From: Candidatus Protochlamydia phocaeensis
Lineage (GTDB): Bacteria > Chlamydiota > Chlamydiia > Chlamydiales > Parachlamydiaceae
Direction: 5' to 3'
Length of the DNA: 64,000 nt
Assembly: GCF_001545115.1 (NCBI RefSeq)
Contig: NZ_FCNU01000023.1
Span: forward strand, 1-64,000
The notes beneath the pieces are model-generated. The model saw nothing but the letters and a program-made list of their open reading frames with translations, was not told the DNA's origin and made no database searches. The position numbers were made by a program, and so were the translations under genes. Of this stretch, positions 44,928-53,949 are shown piece after piece (position 1 is the first letter of the stretch; every line of letters begins with the position of its first letter).

Positions 44928-46802
44928 ATGACTGACATTCCTCCCTCTTTTCATTCCATTCAAAACCAAGCTCCTGGAGCCGAGAACCAAGCGATAGAAA
45001 GCCCCAAAGCCCGGGGTAAATCTTTTATTTCTTCCATGCTGGAAAAGATGAGTGAAAAAGTGAATCAATTCGCTACTCATCTGGCTTTTGGGAATCAAAT
45101 GGCTCAAATTGCTGATCGAAGGGCGATTCTTTCCCATCAGGCGCAAAATATTAGCCACATGCTCGCGCCCTTGCAATTATCAAAAGATCAATTAGAAGAC
45201 AAAATTAATTCATTTAACCAAAAGCAGAAGCAAATAGAGGAAGAGTATCAAGAGATAAGTGCTCAGATAAAACAATTAGAGGAAAAGGAGAAAGAATTAG
45301 ACTCGCGCCATGAACTTAGCCAAACGCCGGAAGAGAACGCTTCAATTTTGAAAAAAAAGAAAACTAACAGTAAAGAGAAAGAGGAATTGACGAGTAAGCG
45401 ATCCGAATTGATTCGGCAATTCAGCTCGATCTCGGATAATAAATTGAATGCATTTATAGGAATGCAGCAGATAGAAGATAAAATAAAAAACACTAAATTG
45501 CAGAAAACAAGCGCCCAACTGCATACAGAGCTTTTAGATTCCAAAGAAGCTTCCTTAAAAGAGTACATAGCTACCCTATCCTTCTCCAGCAAAATCAAAC
45601 TTATCTTTCTGCAAGCTGCAGCGAAGACATCCCTTATTGGCTCAGCAATTGTGCGGAATCTCATTCATCCAGCCACAAAAGAATTAACGTATGAAGCCAT
45701 TTCTGCAGCAACCCCTGAAGCTCTCCAAAAAGCCAAGATGGAAATGAAGAAACCGAACGCAACAAAAGAGGCCGAAAAAGCGTATAATACGCTTCGGTAC
45801 CAAGAAAAAGTCTCTGAAGCCATGCGGGCAGTTGAAGAAGACATTCAGTTGGGAAATGCCGAGCGGATTAACATTTTTACATCCGATCATCAACAGCTCG
45901 ATGGCTGCGTGATCTATGGCGGGCCGAATAAAGGAGAAAATCGCCCTGTTTTAGTTATGTCGCAAGGAAATTTAATGACTTATGAGCTGAGCTATGAAAC
46001 AGCCAAGGCCTATGCAAAGGAATACGGCGTCAATGTCGTCCTTTATAATCCTCGTGGAATCGGACATAGTCTTGGAAAAGAGAACACAACCGGAGAAGCG
46101 GTTACAGATTGTAAAGCAGCCATTGAATATGCCTCCCAACGTTTCTGTCCCGATAATCCCCAAAAATTGGCTGTCTATGGACATTCCCTGGGAGGAGGAA
46201 TTAGCGCAACGGCATTAAAAGAGCTCATTCAGGAAGGCGCTCTTCCCAAGGGGGGCATCGGCCTTTATACAAACCATCATTCCTTCTCTTCTTTGCAAGG
46301 ATTTATTTCAGGCCAAGCAAATAAGAATCTTTTTACAATTGGATCGATCGCCCTAAAGTTGATCGGACTGAATACTCTGGATGCTGAGCAAGCGGTTTCC
46401 AAAAACAGGCTTGCCAGTAAGGTCATCGTTGCAACCGGGGAACAAGATGATTTAATGAAAGGTCAAGGAAGGCTGCGCGATCGGCTGCTATCTATTTTCA
46501 AGTCTGAGGAGTGGCAGAAAAAAGATGTCAGCTTTATTAGCCTCAACGCTTTCGGCCACAATGATGAAATAGAATACGCGAGCTCCGACTATCGATCGAA
46601 TATACAAAATTCAATAGAGTTTATGCGCGATAGACAAAAGACGCTTGAGACGAAATTAGAGCAAAAAAATTTAGATGACTTTGAAAAGTTGGAACTTCAA
46701 AGCGATCTTGCCCAACTTAGGGATCGTTTCCAACAACTACAAACGGATTTAGCTCATCTGAATCATTACCATGCCCAATTCATGGAATGGGCGACTACCT
46801 AG
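44928..46802 (+). CDS. Coiled-coil plus alpha/beta hydrolase protein, effector candidate
   Basis: 624 residues. Residues ~75-210 form long coiled coils (SFNQKQKQIEEEYQEISAQIKQLEEKEKEL). From ~300 an alpha/beta hydrolase: VLVMSQGNLMTYELSYETA (oxyanion strand), VLYNPRGIGHS, nucleophile elbow YGHSLGGG with Ser420, acid in GEQDDLMKG and His in AFGHNDE, so a full catalytic triad. The end returns to coiled coil. It resembles the chlamydial CHLPS/DUF818 hydrolases I recall, but this is uncertain. The preceding ~130 bases are strongly A/T-rich; AAGG precedes the ATG. Confidence 0.75.
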   Translation: MTDIPPSFHSIQNQAPGAENQAIESPKARGKSFISSMLEKMSEKVNQFATHLAFGNQMAQIADRRAILSHQAQNISHMLAPLQLSKDQLEDKINSFNQKQKQIEEEYQEISAQIKQLEEKEKELDSRHELSQTPEENASILKKKKTNSKEKEELTSKRSELIRQFSSISDNKLNAFIGMQQIEDKIKNTKLQKTSAQLHTELLDSKEASLKEYIATLSFSSKIKLIFLQAAAKTSLIGSAIVRNLIHPATKELTYEAISAATPEALQKAKMEMKKPNATKEAEKAYNTLRYQEKVSEAMRAVEEDIQLGNAERINIFTSDHQQLDGCVIYGGPNKGENRPVLVMSQGNLMTYELSYETAKAYAKEYGVNVVLYNPRGIGHSLGKENTTGEAVTDCKAAIEYASQRFCPDNPQKLAVYGHSLGGGISATALKELIQEGALPKGGIGLYTNHHSFSSLQGFISGQANKNLFTIGSIALKLIGLNTLDAEQAVSKNRLASKVIVATGEQDDLMKGQGRLRDRLLSIFKSEEWQKKDVSFISLNAFGHNDEIEYASSDYRSNIQNSIEFMRDRQKTLETKLEQKNLDDFEKLELQSDLAQLRDRFQQLQTDLAHLNHYHAQFMEWATT

Positions 46803-46969
46803 GGTATCGCTATTGCCACTACAAAAGACACCAAAATTGATTGACGACCATTTAATGATTGACGTTTTAAGCCAGTAAGAAGACAATTCTTATTAATTCT
46901 TTTTATTATTCACCTTATCATTAATAAAGAAGGGGTTCTTTCGCAGCGATTGAAAGCCTTATTAATGAG

Positions 46970-47731
46970 ATGGACTTTATTCTAGTTAATTTTATGTCTT
47001 TGGTTATTGAGAACCTGTCTTTTTCTTATTCGAATAAGATCATTCTAGACAATCTTCACCTAAGCCTTGGCCAAGGAGATATCGGAACCTTAATCGGCGC
47101 TTCCGGTTCAGGAAAGTCTACTTTATTTAAGTTATTGGCCGGTTTATTGCCGCTCCATCAGGGAAGCATTTACATTAATGGCCATTCCCTTGATTCACCT
47201 GAGCGGACTTCCTGTATTGCCTATATGATGCAGCAAGATCTTTTACTTCCTTGGCGTACTGTCCTTGCAAATGTCATGCTTGTAGCCGAACTGGGACTCC
47301 ATCCTAATCCTCAAGCCTTACAAGAAGAAGCCTACCGTCTCTTAGATGAAATGGGGCTTCGCCCTTATTTAAATTATTATCCCGAACAACTATCTGGAGG
47401 CATGCGGCAGCGGGTCTCTCTTGCCCGCTCCTTGCTGCAGAAACGGCCGATCCTTCTCTTGGATGAACCTTTTGGCGCTTTGGATGTCGGCCTAAGAGAA
47501 CATCTCTATCAGCTCTTGCATCAAGTGAGAGACAAATACGGCACAACGATTTTAATGGTTACCCATGATTTCCGAGATGCCCTTTCCCTATCCCAGCACC
47601 TATTCCTGCTTTCCCAAAAGCGGATTTATAAAAAATGGACGCTTTCGAGCGACTTCAAATCCGATTTTATCAAAATGGGGCATTTACAGACCGAACTACA
47701 AGCCCTGCTCAATTACTCCCCGACAGATTAA
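46970..47731 (+). CDS. ABC transporter ATPase, NitT/TauT/thiamine-precursor type
   Basis: 253 residues. Walker A GASGSGKST, Q-loop YMMQQDLLLPWRT (the DLLLPW form common in TauB/SsuB/ThiZ), signature LSGGMRQRVSLARSL and Walker B ILLLDEPFGALD are intact. The likely partner is the permease/binding-protein fusion at 49374 on the other strand. No ribosome site is obvious; the internal ATG at 46994 would start at the usual SLVIENLSFSY. Confidence 0.9.
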   Translation: MDFILVNFMSLVIENLSFSYSNKIILDNLHLSLGQGDIGTLIGASGSGKSTLFKLLAGLLPLHQGSIYINGHSLDSPERTSCIAYMMQQDLLLPWRTVLANVMLVAELGLHPNPQALQEEAYRLLDEMGLRPYLNYYPEQLSGGMRQRVSLARSLLQKRPILLLDEPFGALDVGLREHLYQLLHQVRDKYGTTILMVTHDFRDALSLSQHLFLLSQKRIYKKWTLSSDFKSDFIKMGHLQTELQALLNYSPTD

Positions 47732-47805
47732 TCGAACAGCAGCCCACTTTTCTTTGTTGACTGAATTTGGTTTTGTCTTTTGAACGGATGGCAAAACGCA
47801 GGTTG

Positions 47806-47982
47806 TTAAGGCGGATTTCTTGGCGTATCAACGTAAGGCGTATCCTGATAAGAGACTTGCCGCATTTGATTAAATAAAGAGGGATAAAAAAAATAGATCA
47901 CTAGGAAAATAGCTAATACGCCAATCCAAAACAAGATGACAACCCAACGATTCACTTGAAAAGAAAACAATTGATTTTTCAT
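47806..47982 (-). CDS. Small single-pass membrane protein (58 residues)
   Basis: A 58-codon frame with GAGGAAGG directly before the ATG. Short polar start MKNQLFSFQVNRW, one strong membrane segment (VVILFWIGVLAIFLVIYFFY), then a polar tail with YQDTPYVDTPRNPP. The clean ribosome site and membrane topology support a real gene. Function unknown; it lies between the ABC ATPase and the M24 peptidase. Confidence 0.6.
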   Translation of the reverse strand: MKNQLFSFQVNRWVVILFWIGVLAIFLVIYFFYPSLFNQMRQVSYQDTPYVDTPRNPP

Positions 47983-48091
47983 CCTTCCTCTTTTAACTTT
48001 AAATATTTAGAGGCTACCGTCGAATCCATCCTGGTCTAGGCTTGCATTCTTCCTAGTGAGAAATAATCTCGAATATAGACGATTAGCCCTT

Positions 48092-49291
48092 CTACGCCAG
48101 TCTATTTAAACAAACTAACTCTTCTTGAATTCCGCCAGTAATGCGTATATATCCGTTAGGGTCCAAGTATACGTCGTATTCCATTCGCACACCAAATTCC
48201 CCTGGAAGATAAATTCCCGGTTCGACAGAAAAGCAAGTTCCGGGAATTAAGAAGCGGAAATCATGCGTTTCCAAATTATCCAGATTGGCCCCCGGTCCAT
48301 GGACGTCCTCTCCGATATTATGACCTGTCCGGTGAATAAAGTAAGCGCCATATCCGGCCCCTTCAATGACATCTCGGCACGCTTGATCGACCTGCCACCC
48401 TTGAAGGGATTTCCCTTCTTCGTAATGCTTTTTAATAAAAGCAGTTGCAAGGTCTCGGGCCTCCTTTACAATATGGAAAATGGCTTTTTGCTTATCTGTC
48501 GCTTTGGAAGCCGCAACTCCTACACGCGTGATATCGGCATACACGGCCCTGGGCTGATTGCGCTTGCACCATAGATCGAGAAGAATGAAGTCCCCGGGCC
48601 TGATTTCTTTGGCCTTTTCTTTGGAAGGGCTGTAATGGGGATCTGACGAATGCTCGTTTACGGCGCATGTGGGAGGATCAGAGGTCAGGCAATCCTTTTT
48701 CTTCATTAAGTCGAGCATAAATTGCTGCACTTGGTATTCATTAATTCTTTCACGAGAAGAAAGCTTACTCTCAATCAAGCTCCATGTTTGATCGGCGATG
48801 CCCTCGAGGACAGCAGCTGCCTCTAGATGGCTTTTTACTTGTTCCTCCGTCCACACGCTTGTATAACGCTGCAATAGATTGGCCGAACTGACGATCTCAG
48901 AGCCTGCCTTGCGCATCAATTCAACAGTTCCTGCATCTACTCGAGAAAGGACCGGCAAGGCATTATAAGGGGAATATTCCATGGCAATTTTCGGCTTCGT
49001 GACGGCAAGGGAAAATAGAATTTTTTCCAATTCTTGCCATCCCCTGTAGGCTTGCTTGATTCCCGGCAGATGATCGAGCACGTAAGGTTCGACAAGAGAG
49101 ACGATTTTGATGGGCTTGCCCTCTTGAGGGATCCAATAAAAAAAACGCCTTGTCAGCATTTTACCAGGAGGAATATCCAAAAAAGTATAGGCTAACGGAT
49201 TGCATCGCTTAAAATCATATAGGAGCCACCCTTGCACATCCTGTTCTTTCAAGTCGCGCTGGACGTCTTTTAGTTTTTCTTCAAATGTCAT
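48092..49291 (-). CDS. M24-family Xaa-Pro aminopeptidase-like protein
   Basis: 399 residues. Creatinase-like N-terminal domain (WLLYDFKRCNPLAYTFLDI), then the pita-bread fold with metal ligands visible: LLDLWC and YADITRVG (two Asp), HRTGHNIGEDVHG (His), FSVEPGIYL (Glu) and VRMEYDVYL (Glu). All five ligands are present, so an active dinuclear peptidase is likely. Substrate probably Xaa-Pro peptides. Confidence 0.9.
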   Translation of the reverse strand: MTFEEKLKDVQRDLKEQDVQGWLLYDFKRCNPLAYTFLDIPPGKMLTRRFFYWIPQEGKPIKIVSLVEPYVLDHLPGIKQAYRGWQELEKILFSLAVTKPKIAMEYSPYNALPVLSRVDAGTVELMRKAGSEIVSSANLLQRYTSVWTEEQVKSHLEAAAVLEGIADQTWSLIESKLSSRERINEYQVQQFMLDLMKKKDCLTSDPPTCAVNEHSSDPHYSPSKEKAKEIRPGDFILLDLWCKRNQPRAVYADITRVGVAASKATDKQKAIFHIVKEARDLATAFIKKHYEEGKSLQGWQVDQACRDVIEGAGYGAYFIHRTGHNIGEDVHGPGANLDNLETHDFRFLIPGTCFSVEPGIYLPGEFGVRMEYDVYLDPNGYIRITGGIQEELVCLNRLA

Positions 49292-49307
49292 GCTAGTTTC
49301 CCTTTAT

Positions 49308-49372
49308 CAACCTGATTTTGAATGTTTCGGCTTTGGTGTGTGTCAAAGGGCAGAAAAATTCAAAATCAAGCT
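49308..49372. repeat. Short palindromic element beside the ABC fusion gene
   Basis: CAACCTGATTTTGAATGTTTC on the left pairs with CAGAAAAATTCAAAATCAAG (49351-49370). The left arm and the following CTTTGG ... GTCAAAG resemble the left part of the element at 55906. It ends two bases from the stop of the fusion gene and may act as its terminator. Confidence 0.55.
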
Positions 49373-49373
49373 A

Positions 49374-51053
49374 TTACAATAATTGATGAGCGCGCAGCCA
49401 AAACTCAAATGCGTGCCAAATTTCAGGAGAAATTGTTTGCTGATCGGCTAACGTAGGAATAGTCAGTTGCCATGCCTCCAGTTCCCACTGGCGCGTTTTC
49501 TCACTTTTATCGGGCTGATAATGGCAATAAATGGCAAAGGCTTCATCTGGATGCAATCTAGAATAATCAATACTTTTTTGTAAGGCTTTTTTAAATCGAT
49601 CAACGAAAAAAGGCTGAGAATAAGGGGTTTTCTTATTTGCTAGAAAGATCAATTCATAATAGGAAGGAATTCCAAGCTCGGTCAGCTTGAAAAACCGCGT
49701 AGGGATTCCCAAGCTACGCAAATGCGCCGTTTCAATATTCCAATAAGCGCCATAAATGACATCGACTTTCTTCATTCCAAGCGAGGTGACCAAATCAAAC
49801 CCCACATTAAGCAATTCTTTCGGATAAATGGAATGATTAGACAAAAGCGCTTGCAAGGTTTGCGCTTCCTTTCCCCCTGTACAAAAGCCAAATTTCTTTA
49901 AGTTCAAATCTTGCAAATGCTGAACGCCTTCTTTATCGCGGAAAATGAGGGCGTTTAAAGGCTCCTGAATAAGAATGCCAATGGGTTCAAGCTCTGCCTG
50001 TTTTTGGAAAGTCCGGATGGTATGAGGCATATAAGATAGCGCAATCTCGCACTGTTCCAAGAGCAAATAAGTGGTCGAATGGCCGGGCTCTTGCAACTTT
50101 TGGATCTGCAGGTTGATTCCCTCTTCTTGAAAAAATCCTTTCTTTAGCCCGACATAAAGCGGAATATGATTGGGATTGGGAAGCCAATCTAAGACTAAGC
50201 GGACTTGCCCCGAACCGGCATTGCGCTGGCAGCTATAGATAAAGGCTGCGCTTGCGGTCAAGATAAGAAAAGACTTGGCCCACCTTGAGAGGAACGCCTG
50301 CTTGATCAATAGTTTTAATGGCCGCCGCTGCGAAGCTAAGCGTTCACAAGAGACAGTGATAAAATAAAAGAGATAGCTAAGCAGCGTCAAGCATAAGAGG
50401 GCGGCAAAGTTTGTTTCCAAATCCATATCGCGGCGGCTTTCCATCATCAATACCCCTAATCCCTCTTGAGAGCCTGCCCATTCTCCCGCCACTGCAGCGA
50501 TGCCTGCAATAGCTGCTGCCAGGCGCAATCCGCTGAAAAAATGGGGCAGCGCCCAGGGCAGCTTTAGCTTTGTCAAGACTTGCCAAGTTGTCGCTTGATG
50601 CGTTTTAAAAAAATCTTCAAATTCTTGGGGAACAGAGCGCAATCCTTGATAAATGTTAATCGTCAAAGGAAAGAAAACCATCAAAGCTGTTGGAATGACA
50701 ATCGCGGTAAAAGACCAGCCAAACCATACCACCATAATAGGAGCTAAGGTAAACATCGGAATGCACTGCACTAAAATGAATAAGGGCTGCAAAACGGAAG
50801 AGGCCAATCGCGAGCGGTCCATTATCCAGGCAGAAGGGAAAGCCGCCAGCAAGGCTATCGCCAATCCAGCGACCATCTCTTTTAGCGTAACAATCGTATG
50901 AAACCCAAAGCGGTCAGCTTTATCCCATAAGCGGAGAATAACTTGCGATGGAGAGGGAATGACAAAAATGAAATCATGATTAAAATAATTAAACAGCTCC
51001 CAACTTATAAGGAAGGCTATTAAAAAGAATGTAATGGGCAAAACCTTCTTCAT
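49374..51053 (-). CDS. ABC importer: fused permease and NMT1/THI5-like binding protein
   Basis: 559 residues. Residues 1-250 form a SsuC/TauC/ThiX-type permease with about six membrane segments and an EAA-like loop (RSVPQEFEDFFKTHQATTWQVLTKLKLPWALPHFFSGLR). After a further hydrophobic segment (SFLILTASAAFIYSC, like a lipoprotein or anchor) residues ~285-559 form a binding protein: VRLVLDWLPNPNHIPLYVGLKKGFFQEEGI is typical of the NMT1/THI5-like family that binds thiamine pyrimidine precursors. The fusion tethers receptor to channel. The ATPase is probably the gene at 46970. Substrate (HMP-like) is inference. Confidence 0.85.
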   Translation of the reverse strand: MKKVLPITFFLIAFLISWELFNYFNHDFIFVIPSPSQVILRLWDKADRFGFHTIVTLKEMVAGLAIALLAAFPSAWIMDRSRLASSVLQPLFILVQCIPMFTLAPIMVVWFGWSFTAIVIPTALMVFFPLTINIYQGLRSVPQEFEDFFKTHQATTWQVLTKLKLPWALPHFFSGLRLAAAIAGIAAVAGEWAGSQEGLGVLMMESRRDMDLETNFAALLCLTLLSYLFYFITVSCERLASQRRPLKLLIKQAFLSRWAKSFLILTASAAFIYSCQRNAGSGQVRLVLDWLPNPNHIPLYVGLKKGFFQEEGINLQIQKLQEPGHSTTYLLLEQCEIALSYMPHTIRTFQKQAELEPIGILIQEPLNALIFRDKEGVQHLQDLNLKKFGFCTGGKEAQTLQALLSNHSIYPKELLNVGFDLVTSLGMKKVDVIYGAYWNIETAHLRSLGIPTRFFKLTELGIPSYYELIFLANKKTPYSQPFFVDRFKKALQKSIDYSRLHPDEAFAIYCHYQPDKSEKTRQWELEAWQLTIPTLADQQTISPEIWHAFEFWLRAHQLL

Positions 51054-51077
51054 TCGTGCTATTATTGACTCCGAGAA

Positions 51078-52964
51078 TTAATGGTTTAAGCACTGGATTA
51101 AGGCCATTGCGGCGATCAAGCGAAGAGTCTGAGAAGGCTCCTTAAGGGCTTCAATGAGAAAAGGCACAGAGGTCATCGATCCAATCCGCCCTAACCCTTC
51201 CAAAATTTTGGCCTTTGTCTCTTTATCGCTTTCTTGATACCCCTGCTCCAATACCTTAATCGGGCTTTCTTCGTGCGACCATAAAGAGAGAACAAGAGCG
51301 GCCTGGATGCGGACTTTGGCCTGAGGATCTTGCAAAAGCTGTTGAACTAAATCAATGGCAGCCTCATCTCCTTCCGTAAGCAGCAAAGCAGACGCCATTG
51401 CCGAAACACCCCAAGACCGCTCGGATAAAAACTGGCGAATCGATTCTTGAGCATGCGGAGCTTTTAAAATCGCTAAGATATTGAATAGTTTTAAGCGGAT
51501 AAGCTGATTGTCCGTTTCGGGAGTAGAAAGCCCGCTTTCCCCTTTTTTCAGCGACCGGCTGTTTATCGAAGAAAATATCCCGCAATCCATCTCACACCAG
51601 CGTTCTTTCTCCTGATCCATAATTTGCCCTATCATAAAAGCCGCTTTGGCACTCGCCAGCCGCTGCCCAACTAATCCAAGGGCTAAATTTAAACGAACAT
51701 AGGGATCAGAATGAGAGTCTAAAAGTTGCAACGCATAGTCAGCTCCATATTTCCCTGCTGCTGCCAAAGCCGCGGCAGCAAGCACGCGCACCTCTCGCCT
51801 TTCACTTGCCAAATAGGCATAAAAGGCTTGCTGTCCCTCTTCGGGAGCATAAAGCGTCAACAGCCAGGCGGCAGAAATGCCAACTTTGAAGTTCGCATCT
51901 TTAGTTGCCCTTCTGGCTAAATCCAAAACAATCTCTTTCTCCTCTTTAGGCCTAAGCAATCCCAATGCCTGAATGGCAGCCGTGCGCACGTCCGGCTGAT
52001 AATCAGAGGAAAGAAGGATCAACTGATCTAAATCTCGCATAGACTGAAAGTGAGCGATGGCTTGGCAAGCCAGCAAGCGCAATCCCGCCCGATTGCTGGA
52101 AGCCAGGCGGACGATCTCATGGCGCTGAATTTCATCTAAAATGTCCAGAAGGGATTCTATCGCCAGCGCTTTTTCTTCAGCTAAGCTTTCATTCGATGCA
52201 ATAAGGGCTTCCAAGTCCGGCTGCAATTCGGCTACTTTCATTCGTCCGATCGCTTCGATGACCTCCTTCCTCACAAGCCACATCTTCTCTTCCCTAAAAA
52301 GACGCTTCACTTCGTTGACAAGCTTGGCGTCATGCAAATGGCCAGCCAATTTGACAGCAACAGCTCGGATGGCATAATTGGGATCCCTCATTCCTTGAAA
52401 AAGAATATTGACGCCTTTTGTATCTTGAGCAAAAAAAGCTGCCAATAATGCCATCTGGCGCATAATCAACGAAGAAGAGTGCGATGCTTTATTTAATATT
52501 CCCCAAGCCATCTCTTCAATTAATTTACGCGGCAACTCTTTTTCTGGAAATGCCGATCGATAATCATCCCAAGCCCTTAACATCTCTTTTTCCCAGCCTA
52601 AATGGGCTAAAGACCGAATATAAGCTTCATGAACAAAGTCGCAGCGAGGATAAAGATCAAGCGCTTGCCTGGCCTCTTCATATGCAGAGGCAAAGTCTTT
52701 GATGATAAAGTGGGCCTGCACCCTCCTAGCCCTTATTTGAGGATCTGATAATGGATCTGCAAAAAGGGAAAAGGAAAAAAAAGAGGCTGCGAAGATGACG
52801 ATCAAATAGGCTGGCCATTGCAGGCTAAACAGAAAATATGTTTGCCTCCGCAAGAAACGCTTCTTTCTATTGAATAGAGTCTCTCGGTCATGCTCCCTTT
52901 TGCTAAGGCCCATGTGGCCATGCCGCTTGGCTGCTTGCATAATAATCGAACACTCTTTAAGCAT
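51078..52964 (-). CDS. Exported HEAT-repeat protein
   Basis: About 628 residues. The start is uncertain: ATGs at 52964, 52940 and 52913 lack strong ribosome sites. A basic stretch (RKKRFLRRQ) followed by YLIVIFAASFFSFSLFA is a signal peptide or anchor. A TPR-like helix pair follows, then HEAT/PBS-lyase-type repeats to the end (for example YAIRAVAVKLAGHLHD, PDVRTAAIQALGLL, EVRVLAAAALAAAGKYG, QTLRLIAAMALIQ). Probably a periplasmic scaffold. It overlaps the end of the isochorismatase-like gene and precedes the ABC fusion gene by 24 nt, so one transcription unit is likely. Confidence 0.8.
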   Translation of the reverse strand: MLKECSIIMQAAKRHGHMGLSKREHDRETLFNRKKRFLRRQTYFLFSLQWPAYLIVIFAASFFSFSLFADPLSDPQIRARRVQAHFIIKDFASAYEEARQALDLYPRCDFVHEAYIRSLAHLGWEKEMLRAWDDYRSAFPEKELPRKLIEEMAWGILNKASHSSSLIMRQMALLAAFFAQDTKGVNILFQGMRDPNYAIRAVAVKLAGHLHDAKLVNEVKRLFREEKMWLVRKEVIEAIGRMKVAELQPDLEALIASNESLAEEKALAIESLLDILDEIQRHEIVRLASSNRAGLRLLACQAIAHFQSMRDLDQLILLSSDYQPDVRTAAIQALGLLRPKEEKEIVLDLARRATKDANFKVGISAAWLLTLYAPEEGQQAFYAYLASERREVRVLAAAALAAAGKYGADYALQLLDSHSDPYVRLNLALGLVGQRLASAKAAFMIGQIMDQEKERWCEMDCGIFSSINSRSLKKGESGLSTPETDNQLIRLKLFNILAILKAPHAQESIRQFLSERSWGVSAMASALLLTEGDEAAIDLVQQLLQDPQAKVRIQAALVLSLWSHEESPIKVLEQGYQESDKETKAKILEGLGRIGSMTSVPFLIEALKEPSQTLRLIAAMALIQCLNH

Positions 52965-53532
52965 TCGCACAGCAGCTAGATTTGATCAGCTGACTAAGAG
53001 ACTTAAATTCAGCAGCGCGGGAATCTTTAAGCAATTCAAAAAGGACCGTTTCTACGCAGCTAATTCGCGCGCCCTCATCCCGCATTTCGGCAATCGCCGT
53101 GGAGAAATCATAAATAGAGCGTGAGGCAATCGCGTCGTTGAGAACCGTGACTTGCTTGCCTCTTTGCAGCAGCCCTTTTACTGTTTGCAAGACACAAATA
53201 TGGGCTTCGATTCCCACTACAACCCATTGTTGATAAGGCAAACCGCTTAAATGCTGGGCAAACGCTTCATCGTCCAAGCAAGAGAATGTAGATTTAATCC
53301 AAGGCTGATAAGCCTTCCCCAACAATGTTTTGATAGGCATTAGCGTTTCACCCAATCCCTGAGGATACTGTTCGGATATCAGCATGGGCAGGCCAAGGAT
53401 TTCAAATCCCTTGATAATTTTAAAAATCCCCTCCAAAGCCTCTACGCTTCGTTCAACGGAAGCAAACACTTTAGCCTGCATATCTACAATTAGCAAAGCT
53501 GTCTGAGAACGGTCTAAGGTAAATAGTGGCAT
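52957..53532 (-). CDS. Isochorismatase-like cysteine hydrolase
   Basis: 191 residues. ALLIVDMQAKVF carries the catalytic Asp, KSTFSC the likely Lys and VVVGIEAHICVLQTVKGLL the nucleophilic Cys, so the Asp-Lys-Cys triad of the YcaC/isochorismatase-like family is complete. Substrate unknown (small amide or imine). Its stop overlaps the start region of the HEAT gene. Confidence 0.88.
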   Translation of the reverse strand: MPLFTLDRSQTALLIVDMQAKVFASVERSVEALEGIFKIIKGFEILGLPMLISEQYPQGLGETLMPIKTLLGKAYQPWIKSTFSCLDDEAFAQHLSGLPYQQWVVVGIEAHICVLQTVKGLLQRGKQVTVLNDAIASRSIYDFSTAIAEMRDEGARISCVETVLFELLKDSRAAEFKSLSQLIKSSCCANA

Positions 53533-53613
53533 ACCAGCGTTTCGATCCTTTATTTCCGGAAATATGAATGTTAAGAGAACTAATTAATAGGCCTGGACAA
53601 TCCTATTGGAAGG

Positions 53614-53949
53614 TTAGGCAATAGAGCCCAAGCGCCTGCCGCCAATGAGATGAAAATGTAAATGGAAGATAATCTGTCCCGCATTCGACCCATTATTGGT
53701 CAACAAGCGATAGCCATCTTCAATATGAAACTGCTTCGCTAATTGCTGGGCTACAGCCATGATTTCGCTTATCAAGGGAAGATCGGCTGCCGTGATGGAT
53801 TGCAAGTCGGGAATCTCTTTTTTAGGCATGATAAGAAGATGGACGGGGGCCACGGGATGAATGTCTTTAATGGCTAAAATACGCTCATTTTCAAACACTT
53901 TCTCTGACGGAAGTTCCCCCTTGATAATTTTTGCAAATATCGTTGCCAT
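53614..53949 (-). CDS. hinT: HIT-family nucleotide hydrolase (HinT-like)
   Basis: 111 residues. MATIFAKIIKGELPSEKVFENERILAIKDIHPVAPVHLLIMPKK is the classic HinT start, and IIFHLHFHLIGGR is the His triad. It hydrolyses adenosine phosphoramidates. The first 59 nt overlap the end of the MYG1-like gene in another frame; both family ends look normal, so I take this as a genuine overlap. Confidence 0.93.
   Translation of the reverse strand: MATIFAKIIKGELPSEKVFENERILAIKDIHPVAPVHLLIMPKKEIPDLQSITAADLPLISEIMAVAQQLAKQFHIEDGYRLLTNNGSNAGQIIFHLHFHLIGGRRLGSIA

Noticed and set aside
53891-53949. Possible frameshift at the MYG1/hinT overlap
   Set aside because: HinT starts and MYG1 ends look normal for their families, so a genuine 59-nt overlap is simpler.
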